In this document: piece by piece, positions 1 through 10,916 of the stretch
Layout of the letters: each line of letters begins with the position of its first letter
Numbering within the stretch: position 1 is the first letter of the stretch
Origin: Saccharum officinarum
Taxonomy: Eukaryota; Streptophyta; Magnoliopsida; Poales; Poaceae
DNA length: 64,000 nt
Assembly: GCA_020631735.1 (NCBI GenBank)
Contig: CM036199.1
Coordinates: forward strand, 15,034,834 to 15,098,833
Direction: 5' to 3'
Notes under the pieces: model-generated
What the model was told of the DNA's origin: nothing
Database searches by the model: none
Seen by the model: the letters and a program-made list of their open reading frames with translations, nothing else
Made by a program: the position numbers and the translations under genes

Positions 1-2818
1 TGGTAAAAATTTGGGCAGAAGTGCTTAAGTTTTTTTCAAGTTATAATGCTATCTTGTTATTTTAGGAAATGCTTAAATGAATTTTTGTAATTTTTCTACA
101 TGTGCAATGTTCATATAAATTTTTGGAGAATGTCTTGGTACCCTAGAGTGTCCAATAAAATTTATAAATCTGTTGTTTGACACTTTTTACTATGCTTTGT
201 TATTTATACAAAAATCAGCCTTTTGGGCTTGTGAATTTTGTTCAGAGAGTTTCTGTGAATAAAACTTGTTCAAATTTTTACTGTGGTCTCTTTTTGGGTC
301 AGAGAGTCCCCTGTAATTTTTGTAGAATTTTAGGAGCAGTTTACATATATGTTTGAAATTCCACTTAATTACTTAAGTAAATTAAGAAATGAGTTTAAAT
401 AAATATTCTAGGTGGGCACACCTTACTTTCTGGTGTTTTTGTGACATTTGTGAACTTGTAGTAGTATTAGTTTGGTCTTAGAGAATGTTTGTCACATCAA
501 TAAATATTTAACCTTTACAATTTTAGGTTTTCTGGACAGCTGATAGTAATTCTAGGTTTGACCTTGGTAAAGGTGGTTGCTGAAAAACTTGTAAATACCA
601 AAGTTGTAGTAAAACTTGTAAATGAGCTTGTGTCAAAATTTGGGAGCATTTGGCTTAGTAGTTTGAGAGTTACTGTTGTTTAAAGTGGCAGTTCAAAATC
701 TGCTACTCTCTGTTTTGAGAGGACAGATTCTGGAACTTGTGAAGTTTAACATGGAAAACTTAGGAGTTTGGAGTTGAGGTCTGAGAATGAATTGTAGTGC
801 ATTTCTTAGGCTTTCCAGATTGTCTTAGATCATATCTTTTGGAATTGTAAATCTTCAGTTGTGATAAAAACAAGTAGCTGCTGTCCAGAATGCTTACTGT
901 GGTGTTTTGCTGATTGATATGGTGTATTATCCTAAGACATGCTACTTTTGTAATTGTTAGGTGTTAGGGCCTTAACTGAGGATGAGCAGCTTTATCTTAG
1001 GTTAAGTAGATTAGGTGAGTACTTCTCTACTGGAGAAGAGATTTGCACGTACTAATAAAATAACTTGAATAGAGTATTTTATTCTGAAATGCATTTCCTT
1101 CCGAGCATGTTGCACCCATTTATGCATCCATTATATTTATTGTGCATTCATGCAATAGGTGCACCGGAGGGGGTAACACTCCTCGAATTCGAGCCTGTGA
1201 TTCCGGAGGAGGACCAGGAGCAGCAGGAGCCCGAGGATCCAGCAGGCGAAGGAGTGCCCGCAGACGACCTTCCTGAGTGCCCGGACCACCGGCCTTCAAC
1301 TTTTCTGAAAGGCAAGCCCCGGTGCATGCTGAACCCATCGTTTTATAAATATATCTTGAGTACTTTTAATTGTTTATTGCATTAAGTTCTAGGAGTTATA
1401 TGAAAACACTTGCTGCATTGTACCTGTCCTTGTCCAGATATCGTACTTAAATCCTATATTAGGTTTAGGCACGTGTCGATGCTTAGCCCTGCTTAGTACG
1501 GTAGAAGTCGGGTGATTTCCGGTCATCCGCGAGATATAGGACTGGGTCGTGAGTGGCTTATGGCTATCGTGATGGAACCATGCTTTAAAATGAAGTTGAG
1601 ACCGGGCGGGAGTTCGATGGTACAGCCGCAAGACACTTCACGTCTTGGGTGTGGAGCCATGCCCGTCTGAGTCGTTTAAGGACCGATTCGCTGTACGTCC
1701 TTGAGTCATGTTGAACGCAGTCTAACACTTAGTTGGCCGGATAAGTCGTTCCGACCGTGAAGCCGAGTAATGTGGTTCAGGCCGGGAATCGAATGGTAGG
1801 TTGCTTCTTGGAGGAGAGAAAGGATGTGCTTGGGGACATTGGCGTGAGACCAAGGGGGGGTTAGAGTCCCTATCACCTGGCAGAGTGTCGCCCTTGGGGT
1901 CGCGACATCATTCGGACCCGCGATTCCTGAATCATATGAAACGGTGGCTTGTGCGACCCTGGTAGGGGCCTGCGCGGTGAGTGTTAGAAATACCCCTCCA
2001 GCTGGATAGGAATTCGATTCGAATCGCCGTCGCTCCCGGTTAGTGAGCACTTGACTTGAGCAGCGGCAACGTAGAACTCATTAAATGAACTGGTGGTTAA
2101 GGGAATGATACAATGTTGCCATAATGATATACCTGCTATGGATATAATAATAATGTTGTTTGATTATAATCAAGTGCATGTTTAGTACAGGTGCTAAGAT
2201 AGATGACAGGTAAATGCTAAAAATAACTGCTAGTACAGGTTATAAGAGTTTCAATTACTTATGCCTTTATGCAAAAATGTTATGTCAGCTAGCCTCTTGT
2301 GTAAGCCTTGCATAATCCTTGGTGTCATCTTATTTCTGGTTTTCGACGGGTAAGTCTAGCTGAGTACATTCCAGTACTCAGGGTTTATTCCCTCCTGTTG
2401 CAGATGACATGCTTTATCAGGGATTCTGCAAGACGTGGCTCCACCCTGCGGGTGATGATGACTAGATCACAAGGGCGTGATCGTCTTTATGTACTTTCCT
2501 CATGCTTTTGCGGGTTGTCGATCATCCAGACTGGCAGTATTAAATTAACTAGTGTGTGTGTTATGCTTCCGCTACTTTCAAACTTGGTTTGTAATAATTG
2601 CTACTCCGTTTGTGTAAACTTATTTCAGCACTACTTGTGAAATGTAACGTATGATGTTGTATGTTGAATGATGCGATCCTGGTTGTAAGCGAGTTGGTTT
2701 GAAATCCTTCGTGGTTTCGATTGACTACCGGAATTATATGGGCTCAAGTTCGAAAATTTGAGCGCTTCGGTGCTTGTTTTTGTACTTGTGCTCTTATAAT
2801 TTGGTCGGTTCTGTTACA
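1..2818. mobile_element. 3' end of an LTR retrotransposon (probably Ty3/gypsy LTR), inserted in the Copia 5' LTR
   Basis: No convincing protein is coded here; the longest open frames are about 110 codons and have no recognisable motif. The stretch ends at 2812-2818 in TGTTACA, the kind of terminus expected at the 3' edge of an LTR. Immediately afterwards the sequence matches the middle of the Copia 3' LTR (from 14579). The simplest reading is that the right LTR of a second retrotransposon interrupts the Copia 5' LTR, with its left boundary outside the window. A length over 2.8 kb fits the long LTRs of grass Tekay-type gypsy elements, but that family name is a guess from general appearance. 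Confidence 0.55.
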
Positions 2819-3671
2819 CGTCCGGTCACTCAGGTGTTTTTCGGTTTTCGACCGTTACGAGCGACCGGCGCGTCCGGTCAGTACGACCGGCGCGTCCGGT
2901 CAGCTCGAGTTTTGCTGAGTCAGTAGGTAACGGTTCGTTTTGTCTGTGGGGGGTATAAATACATCTCCACCACCTCTTTTAGAGGTCTCTTGCTCATTTG
3001 ATCAGTTGATAAACACCTTTGGAGTGCAAGGTAGTGCAAGAGCACTAGTGAGGATAGAGATTTGAGAATCAAAGCTTGAGAGTTCCTCACTAGCGATTAG
3101 AGAGTAGCAAGTGTGCATCCACTTTCTCATTTGGGCTCGTAGTGGTCAAGTGAGAGTTCTAGCTTGTTACTCTTGGTGATCGCCATCACCTAGACGGCTT
3201 GGTGGTGATTGGGAGTTTGGTGATCATCCGGCGGAGCTTGTGGATGACCCAACTCATCTTATGAGCGGTTATGGGTGATTCACCGCGACGGAGTGTCAAA
3301 GAATCAACCCGTAGAGAGCACTTGATCCTTGCGCGGATCAAGGGGGAGCTACACCCTTGCGCGGATGCTCCAACGAGGACTAGTGGGGAGTGGCGACTCT
3401 TCGATACCTCGGAAAAACATCGCCGTGTTCCTTGCCCCTTTACATTCAAGCATTTACATTCTCATATTTACTTTCATTGCTTGTTTACATTCCTAGACTT
3501 GCCATGCTAGACTAGGATTGGAAACTAGGGTGCAAAACTTTGTATCGGTAGACTCTCTAGGAACACAAGTAGACACTAGGGGTGAATTCCGGCTTGTAGG
3601 ATTTATTTCTTGCATTTATTTTTTAGAAAAGCCCAATTCACCCCCCCCTCTTGGGCATCTTGATCCTTTCA
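2819..3671 (+). repeat. 5' LTR, right-hand 853 bp only
   Basis: It aligns end to end with 14579-15425 of the 3' LTR and ends in CCTTTCA directly before the primer binding site. By eye I count about 10 substitutions and about a dozen one-base gaps, mostly in homopolymers. It contains the LTR TATA box and the R/U5 portion, with two of the GCGTCCGGTC palindromes left at its upstream edge. Confidence 0.9.
2954..2961 (+). promoter_or_regulatory. TATA box of the Copia 5' LTR
   Basis: TATAAATA follows a G run and is conserved at 14712-14719 in the 3' LTR. It is placed as expected for the U3/R boundary, about 715 bp before the LTR end. Function is inferred from position and motif. Confidence 0.6.
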
Positions 3672-3673
3672 AT

Positions 3674-3685
3674 TGGTATCAGAGC
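3674..3685 (+). other. Primer binding site (initiator tRNA-Met)
   Basis: TGGTATCAGAGC is complementary to the 3' end of plant initiator tRNA-Met and begins 2 bases after the LTR terminus CCTTTCA. This is the standard minus-strand priming site of plant Copia elements and fixes the LTR boundary. Confidence 0.93.
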
Positions 3686-3723
3686 CGTGTTGCTCTATTT
3701 TTGGCTTTACCGCCTAGAGCAAG

Positions 3724-6072
3724 ATGTCTAATGGGGAAGGACCACCTCCCACTTTTGAGGGAGACGATTTTCCATATTGGAAAATTCGTATGGAGGCGTA
3801 CCTCGAAGCCATAGATGTTGGGTGCCTTAGAGCCGCAACCGAAGGGCTTCCCCCCATAAGGGATCCCGCTAACCCAAGTGGTGACAAGGAGAAGTACGAC
3901 CGGTGGAATGCAAAGGCCAAAAATGCACTCTACCGGGGCTTAGGCAAAGATATCTTCAATCGCGTGCGTAATGCAAAGAACGCTCATGAATTGTGGGAAA
4001 ATCTTTGTGCTCTCCATGAGGGAACTAAGAGTGAGCGTGAGGAACGCTATCACATAGCCTTAAAGAAAATTAATTCTTTTGAGATGCTTCCCAAAGAAAG
4101 TGCTAATGACATGTACACTCGCTTGAATGTTCTTGTAGAGGACCTCAATGCTCTTGGGCTCACCAAAATGAGCCAATCGGATGTTGCAAGGAAGATCTTG
4201 AGTGTGCTTCCCGTTGAGAAGTATGGACACATTGTCACCGTGCTTCACCAAAGTGATCTTTCCACCGCAACACCGACTCAAGTTTTAGGGAAAATCAATG
4301 CTCATGAGATGTACATGCATATCACTCCGGAAGAGGGCTCATCATCTTCCAAGAAGAAAGACTTGGCCTTCAAAGCTAGTCATGACAAGAAGAAGAAGAA
4401 GGGCCAAGCCATGATGGTGCAAGAAAGCTCAAGTGAAAGTGATGTTGATGATGAATCACTTGCACTCATGGTGAGAAAGACCACCAAGATGCTAAAGAAG
4501 CTTAACAAGAGTGGCATCAAGTTCGATGGCAAGAAGAAGAAATTCTTCACAAGTAGCAAGAGAAAGCCAATCTCGGAGATGGATTGCTACAATTGTGGTG
4601 AACTTGGCCACCTAGCTCATCAATGCCCTAGACCACCAAAAGACAAGTACAAGAACAAGAACAAGGGCAAGAAAAATGATTCAAGTGATGAAGAAGAAGA
4701 GAAGAAGAAGAACAAGCCATACAAGAAGAAGGATGGCAAGAAGAAGGAGTTCCACAAGAAGAAGAAGGGAGGAAAGGCATACATTGTTGGTGATTGGCTC
4801 ACCGACATTGAATCATCATGTGAGTCCTCCGAAGATGAGAGCGATGATGAGAAAGAGAAGGTTGCCGCATTTGTGATGGGGCCATCATCTTCACCAACAT
4901 CTTCATCACCACCTTCACCGCCTCCTTCACCATCATCGTCCACTACTCACCTATGCCTTATGGCCAAGGGTGAACGAAAGGTACAAAACCATGATAGTGA
5001 TGATGATGATGATAGTGATAGTGATGATGAATATGACTCACCTTCTTATGATGAACTTGTAAAATTGCTAAACAAATACACTAAAATCATAAGAAGAACT
5101 AGAAGTGAAAATGATGATCTTCAAAATGAAAATGAATCACTCTCATCGAAGCTTGAAAATATTCAAAAGACTAGTGGTGAGCTTAGAGTTCAAAATGAAG
5201 TGATGTCTTCCACTCTCAAGGAGCTCAAAACCTCTTATAAAGAGCTTAAAGATCAACATGATAAACTTGAGAAGAAGCATGATGAGCTCATCACTAGACA
5301 TAATTCTCTAAAGGACAAATACACCACATTAAAAATTGACTATGATAGTCTTGTGGTTGCTAATGAACTTGCTCTTGAGACACATGATGCTACTAACCAT
5401 GTTGTTAAGTGTGATATAGCTACATCATGTGATGACTTGATCATTGAAAGCATTGAGCGAAGTTCTAGTAGCAAAGGCAAGAGTGTGGTTGAGTCAAGCA
5501 ACCATGATGATTATGCCAAGATTAAGAGTGAGAATGAGAAGCTTGCAAATGAGAACAAGAAGCTAAAAGGTTTGATGGCTCTTGAGAAGCAACCAACAAA
5601 TGAGTCACTCATTGAAGAAAACAAAAAGCTCAAGCAAGAAAAAGAGCATCTCAAGACCGGCCTAAGCAAGTTCACAAGAGGCCAACATTTGCAAAGTGAG
5701 CTCCTCATGAACACCGTAATGAAGATGGATAGAAGTGGTATTGGGTACTTGGCAAATCAAGAGAAGAAAGCAAAAGCTCAACAACAACAAAGCAAGTCAA
5801 AGCCCAAGCCAAAGAGATGTGTTGAGTGTGGTCAAGAAGGTCACTTTGCTCATGAATGCAAAACTCCACCACCACAACCCTTGCCCAAGCATGCTAGACC
5901 TTTCGCCTTCAATGCTCATTATATGCTAAGAAAAGATTCAAATGGAAAGATGAAAGTCATGTTTTTGGGTCCCCCAAACAAGAATAGGCCAAAGAAAATA
6001 TGGGTTGCCAAGTCACTAGTTGAGAAAGTCAAGGGCCCCTCTCAAGTTTGGGTCCCTAAACAAAAAGCTTGA
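3724..6072 (+). CDS. gag: Sirevirus gag polyprotein, 782 aa
   Basis: This is the structural protein of the retrotransposon particle, binding element RNA. The first 200 residues carry the Copia gag fold (UBN2/DUF4219-like, with the FPYWKIRM motif near the start). CCHC zinc knuckles lie at Cys288 (CYNCGELGHLAHQC) and Cys699 (CVECGQEGHFAHEC). Between them are Lys/Glu/Asp/Ser-rich tracts and a long predicted coiled coil (about residues 430-660). At 782 aa it is long for Copia but usual for Sireviruses. The frame is uninterrupted and ends in TGA at 6070-6072. The ATG lies 39 bases after the primer binding site. Pol follows in a different frame. Confidence 0.93.
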   Translation: MSNGEGPPPTFEGDDFPYWKIRMEAYLEAIDVGCLRAATEGLPPIRDPANPSGDKEKYDRWNAKAKNALYRGLGKDIFNRVRNAKNAHELWENLCALHEGTKSEREERYHIALKKINSFEMLPKESANDMYTRLNVLVEDLNALGLTKMSQSDVARKILSVLPVEKYGHIVTVLHQSDLSTATPTQVLGKINAHEMYMHITPEEGSSSSKKKDLAFKASHDKKKKKGQAMMVQESSSESDVDDESLALMVRKTTKMLKKLNKSGIKFDGKKKKFFTSSKRKPISEMDCYNCGELGHLAHQCPRPPKDKYKNKNKGKKNDSSDEEEEKKKNKPYKKKDGKKKEFHKKKKGGKAYIVGDWLTDIESSCESSEDESDDEKEKVAAFVMGPSSSPTSSSPPSPPPSPSSSTTHLCLMAKGERKVQNHDSDDDDDSDSDDEYDSPSYDELVKLLNKYTKIIRRTRSENDDLQNENESLSSKLENIQKTSGELRVQNEVMSSTLKELKTSYKELKDQHDKLEKKHDELITRHNSLKDKYTTLKIDYDSLVVANELALETHDATNHVVKCDIATSCDDLIIESIERSSSSKGKSVVESSNHDDYAKIKSENEKLANENKKLKGLMALEKQPTNESLIEENKKLKQEKEHLKTGLSKFTRGQHLQSELLMNTVMKMDRSGIGYLANQEKKAKAQQQQSKSKPKPKRCVECGQEGHFAHECKTPPPQPLPKHARPFAFNAHYMLRKDSNGKMKVMFLGPPNKNRPKKIWVAKSLVEKVKGPSQVWVPKQKA

Positions 6073-6086
6073 TCTTTTGTGTGTAG

Positions 6087-9000
6087 GTGAACTACAAGAC
6101 CGGTGGATCTCATTGGGTTATTGATAGTGGTTGCACTCAACATATGACCGGTGATCCTCGTATGTTCACCACCATTGAAGAGAATGGAATATGTCAAGAG
6201 AAGATCACATTTGGGGATAATTCAAAGAGCAAAGTCAAGGGTATAGGCAAGATTGCAATATCACATGATCACTCACTCTCAAATGTGCTCTATGTTGCTT
6301 CATTGAGTTTCAACTTGTTATCCGTTGGGCAACTTTGTGACCTTGGCTTCCAATGCTTGTTCACACCAAATGAAGTGGAAGTTTCAAAGATAGATGACAA
6401 GCAAGTGATATTCAAAGGCTTTAGATACAACAATCTTTATCTTGTTGACTTCACCTCCGAAGATGCAAATTTGATGACATGTTTGTTCACCAAGACCTCA
6501 CTTGGTTGGCTTTGGCATAGGAGGCTTGCTCATGTTGGAATGAACACTCTCAACAAGCTATTGAAGAAAGAACTAGTGAGAGGATTGAAGGATGTGAAGT
6601 TTGAAAAGGACAAACCTTGTAGTGCATGTCAAGCGGGCAAACAAGTTGCAAACACTCATCCAACCAAAGCTTTCATGTCAACTTCAAGAGTGCTAGAACT
6701 TCTACACATGGATTTGTTTGGGCCTACAACATACAAGAGCTTGGGTGGTAATCTCTATTGTCTTGTGATAGTGGATGACTACTCAAGGTATACATGGACT
6801 TTCTTCCTTCATGACAAATCCGAAGTGGCAAATTGCTTCAAGAAGTTTGCAAAGAGAGCTCAAAATGAATTTGAAGTCAAGATAAAGAAGATTAGAAGTG
6901 ACAATGGGAAAGAGTTTGACAACACCAACATTGAAGCTTATTGTGATGAAATTGGAATCAAGCATGAGGTCTCTTCAACCTACACTCCTCAACAAAATGG
7001 TGTAGTTGAGAGAAAGAACCGAACATTGATCACCCTTGCAAGAACAATGCTAGATGAGTACAACACTCCGGAGAAGTTGTGGGCCGAGGCAATCAACACC
7101 GCATGCTATGCTTCAAATCGCCTCTTCCTACAAAAGTTTCTTGGCAAGACCCCCTATGAGTTGCTTAATGGGAAGAAGCCGGACGTCTCTTTCTTCTGGG
7201 TGTTTGGTTGCAAATGTTACATCTACAAGAAGCGTCAACACCTAGGGAAGTTTCAAAGACGTTGTGATATTGGTTTTCTTGTTGGTTACTCATCAAAGTC
7301 CAAAGCATATAGAGTATTTAACCATGCCACCGGTTTGGTTGAAGAAACATATGATGTGGAATTTGATGAATCTAACGGCTCCCAAGGAGCAATTGAGAAT
7401 TGTGATGATGTAGGTGATGAACCCTTGAGGGAGGCCATGAAGAACATGCCGGTGGGAGACATCAAGCCAAAAGATGATGATGACGATGTACAAATTGTTG
7501 ATCCACCATCTTCATCACGTGTGCCTCAAGATGATGACAAGAATGAGAGAGTTGAAAATGAAGACACTTATGTCTCTCATGAACAAGCCGAGGCACAAGC
7601 TCAAGATGTTGATGCTCCCCATCTACCTCCTCAAGTGGTTGATAGAAGAAATTCACCACTACTTCAAGCACATCCACAAGATCTCATCATAGGGAGTCCT
7701 ACAAAGGGAGTAATGACTCGATCCCAAAAGCTAGCTTCTTTTGTTGAACATCACTCTTTTGTCTCTTGCGTTGAACCTAAGAATGTAGAAGAAGCTCTTC
7801 AAGATCCGGATTGGGTGATTGCAATGCATGAAGAATTGAACAACTTCACCCGCAATCAAGTATGGACACTTGAAGAGCATCCCAAAGGTGCAAGAGTCAT
7901 TGGAACCAAGTGGGTGTTCCGAAACAAGCAAGATGACCAAGGCATAGTGGTGAGGAACAAGGCAAGACTAGTTGCAAAGGGGTTCTCTCAAGTTGAAGGT
8001 CTTGATTTTGGAGAGACCTTTGCACCCGTTGCAAGACTTGAAGCCATTCGTATCCTCCTTGCATATGCATCACATCATGATATGAAACTATATCAAATGG
8101 ATGTGAAAAGTGCATTCTTAAATGGCTTTATAAATGAACTAGTCTATGTCAATCAACCTCCCGGGTTTGAAGACCCTAGATATCCTAATCATGTTTATAG
8201 GTTGTCCAAGGCGTTATATGGGCTCAAGCAAGCTCCTAGAGCGTGGTATGAGCGCCTCCGGGACTTCCTCATTGAGAAGGGCTTCACCATTGGGAAGGTC
8301 GACACCACACTATTCACCAAGAAGTTTAATGGGGAGATCTTTATTTGTCAAGTATATGTTGATGATATCATCTTCGGATCAACAAATGAAGATTATTGCA
8401 AGGAATTTGGTGAATTGATGTCGAAGGAATTCGAGATGTCAATGATTGGTGAGCTCACATTCTTCCTTGGTTTTCAAGTAAAGCAAATGAGAGAAGGGAT
8501 TTTCATCTCTCAAGAAAAGTATACCAAGGATCTTCTCAAAAGATTCAAGATGGAAGAATGCAAACCAATCAAGACCCCAATGCCATCAAATGGACATCTC
8601 GACCTAGATGAGGGAGGTAAACCGGTTGATCAAACTCTCTACCGTTCTATGATTGGTAGCTTGTTGTACCTTACCGCATCTAGGCCCGATATCATGTTTA
8701 GTGTGTGCATGTGTGCCCGCTTTCAAGCGTGCCCTAAAGAACCTCACCTAAGTGCCGTAAAAAGAATCCTAAGATATCTTAAGCTCACCCCAAGCATTGG
8801 TCTTTGGTATCCCAAAGGAGCTAGATTCCAACTAGTTGGCTATTCCGATTCGGACTATGCCGGTTGCAAAATTGATAGAAAAAGCACATCCGGAGGGTGC
8901 CATTTGCTTGGAAGATCTTTAGTATCTTGGTCATCTAAAAAGCAAAATAGTGTGGCTTTGTCCACCGCCGAGGCGGAATACATTGCCGCGGGGCTTGTTG

Positions 9001-9310
9001 TGCACAAATCTTATATATGAAACAAACCCTCCTAGACTATGGAATTGTTCTTGAAAAGGTGCCACTTTTATGTGATAATGAAAGTGCCGTTAAAATTGCT
9101 AACAATCCGGTACAACACTCTCGCACCAAGCACATTGATATCCGCCATCACTTTCTAAGAGATCACGTTGCTAAAAATGACATATCACTAGAAGGTGTAA
9201 GAAGTGAAAATCAATTAGCGGATATCTTCACTAAACCTTTGGATGAGGCAACCTTTTGTAGGTTAAGAAGTGAACTCAATGTGCTTGATTCTAGTAACTT
9301 TAAAAAATGA
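6087..9310 (+). pseudogene. pol: Copia pol (PR-INT-RT-RNase H) with one frameshift in RNase H
   Basis: The reading frame opens just after an in-frame TAG at 6084-6086 and runs 977 codons. Domains in order are aspartic protease (DSG near residue 13), GAG-pre-integrase with the His/Cys zinc site, integrase core ([23 protein letters not shown]), and reverse transcriptase (YVDD at residues 757-760). RNase H follows, with its [10 protein letters not shown] motif. The frame is lost near 8990, after the AEYIAAG stretch, and terminates at 9020. The rest of RNase H (KHIDIRHHF, ADIFTKPL) continues in another frame to 9310, consistent with one missing base. There is no ATG at the pol start, so expression would need an event at the gag-pol junction. 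Confidence 0.92.
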
Positions 9311-9803
9311 GCGTGTGTTGTCCCTTGCATTGCATTGTATAATATGCCATGTTTATTTTTATCGCAATGTTTTTAGGGCTTGGCTAACACGGTTACGATA
9401 ACCCTTCTTTGGAGGAGTGAAAAAGCCTAACCGTGGATCAAACTTGACAAGCATTCTAGTTTTACCTTCTTGTATTGCATTGCATATGCATGGTTGTTGT
9501 TCTTGTCGTTTCTTTTCGGTTAAGCTTTGAGCAACCTCTGTGTTCGTCCATGGATAGAGAGAGCATTTTGACGCTCCTAAAGGTTCAAAAACTCTATTGC
9601 ATGGCCATACGTTGCTCCTTGGGTGTTTATTGCCTATTTTCTTAAAAATAATACTAGCCTAAGGCAATCTATATTAAAAATTTGAGGGTTTGAGTGAGGT
9701 CACTCATATCGTGTTCCAATTGGTGTTTATTTGTGTCTTTTTGAATTGGAACCTGATTGGGAGAAGTCGCGTCGTTGTTCGGAACGAAGAAGGGCGAAGA
9801 ACA

Positions 9804-10146
9804 GTGACCGGACGCTGGACCGGACGCTGCACCGGACGCAGTGATGCTTCACCACCGCGTCCGGTCCCGACGTCCACCAGCGCGTCCGGTCATCCAGAAG
9901 ACCATCTCCAGATCTACTGATCGGACGCTGCACCGGACGCGCCTCTGTTTGACCACCGCGTCCGGTCCCGGTTACCACCACCGCGTCCGGTCATTCGCGA
10001 TAATTCCCGAGCTCCCCTCGACCGGACTCTGACCGCGTCCGGTCAGTCCTCACCGGACGCGTCCGGTCACTCCAGGAACTTACTGGAGTGTGACCGGACG
10101 CTGCACCACCGCGTCCGGTCATAACGACCACCGCGTCCGGTCATCA
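9804..10146. repeat. Cluster of GCGTCCGGTC / GACCGGACGC motifs inside the element body
   Basis: At least eight copies of CGTCCGGTC and several of ACCGGACGC occur in about 340 bp. The same motif fills the U3 of this element's LTR (14265-14660) and the solo LTR at 27272-29212. Related CG-rich palindromes are a known feature of maize Sirevirus LTRs; here they also lie in the internal region. Confidence 0.85.
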
Positions 10147-10518
10147 CGCGTCGAGCGGATCTGACCCTTCATATACCGCTTCGTCCTCGGCCGTTTTTTT
10201 CTCTCCGCCCGAGCCTCCTTGCGCCGCCGCCGTTTTCTTGCGCCACCACCGCACCGCCTGCCGCCGGTGAGCCTCCATCGCCGTCTTCCTCGCCTCCGGC
10301 AAGGCCAGCCTTGCTCGCGCGCGCGCCAGCCGCCCTTTGCGCGCCTCCTACCGTACCGGCGTCTTCGCTCGCAGCCGCGCCGCCACCATCCTCGCGCCAC
10401 CGCCGCGCCGCCGTCGCCCGACCGCGCCTTCACCGCCGGTGAGCCGCGCTCCTGCAAGCCAGCTTCATCTTCGACTTGGTATGACTCGTGCTTGCCTCTG
10501 ATCGTTTTTCGTCGATCT

Positions 10519-10543
10519 ACCCTAACCCTAACCCTAACCCTAG
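10519..10543 (+). repeat. Short telomere-like run (CCCTAA)n
   Basis: Between three and four tandem CCCTAA hexamers run directly into TAGGGTT. The plant telomere unit is the heptamer CCCTAAA, so this is not a telomere remnant of the usual type. Such boxes are frequent in plant 5' leaders. Confidence 0.7.
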
Positions 10544-10916
10544 GGTTCATCGGTCGATCGTTCGTCAACGAGTTTCGTCGCGCGTCGTCCTCTTCGCGAG
10601 AGCTCGTCCGGTGGATTCGGGGAATCTCGCGATCTAGGTCACCTCATCTTGTCACCGTCGTCTCGTCGATCCGAGGTAGCTTCACGTCTCGATTCTCATC
10701 GTATCACATATGCTTGCTATCTCTAGGGTTTCGTACCTTTTAGTTGTATATGTGCTTATAGTAGATCTCTCTATTCCGTCGTTGCAGCGAGTCTGTCCGT
10801 GTGTCGGGTGAGATCAGTTTGCTGAATCCGAGGCCAAGCCTGCGGATACGGATTGAGGCCAAGCCTCTCGAGTGACAGTTCACCATCTTTCAGAGGTTTT
10901 CAGTCAGTTTGTCAGC

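Larger units (their letters stand above)
9311..10916 (+). other. Non-coding spacer between pol and the env-position frame
   Basis: About 1.6 kb has no supported protein. It holds a cluster of GCGTCCGGTC/ACCGGACGC motifs (9804-10146), a GC-rich stretch (10200-10450) with an open but uninformative frame, telomere-like hexamers (10519-10543), and a pyrimidine-rich tract ending in TTGCAG near 10789 that resembles a splice acceptor. It may be the leader of a spliced downstream RNA (inference). Confidence 0.5.

Noticed and set aside
1065..1385. 106-codon frame with an acidic EEDQEQQEPEDPAG stretch in the left retrotransposon sequence
   Set aside because: No known domain, within what is probably LTR DNA, and a competing antisense frame overlaps it.
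10519..10543. Interstitial telomere scar
   Set aside because: Hexamer rather than the plant heptamer, under four units, inside a retrotransposon.
10119..10743. Opposed 149- and 174-codon frames in the Copia spacer
   Set aside because: GC-rich low-complexity translation (Arg/Pro), no family; treated as leader sequence.
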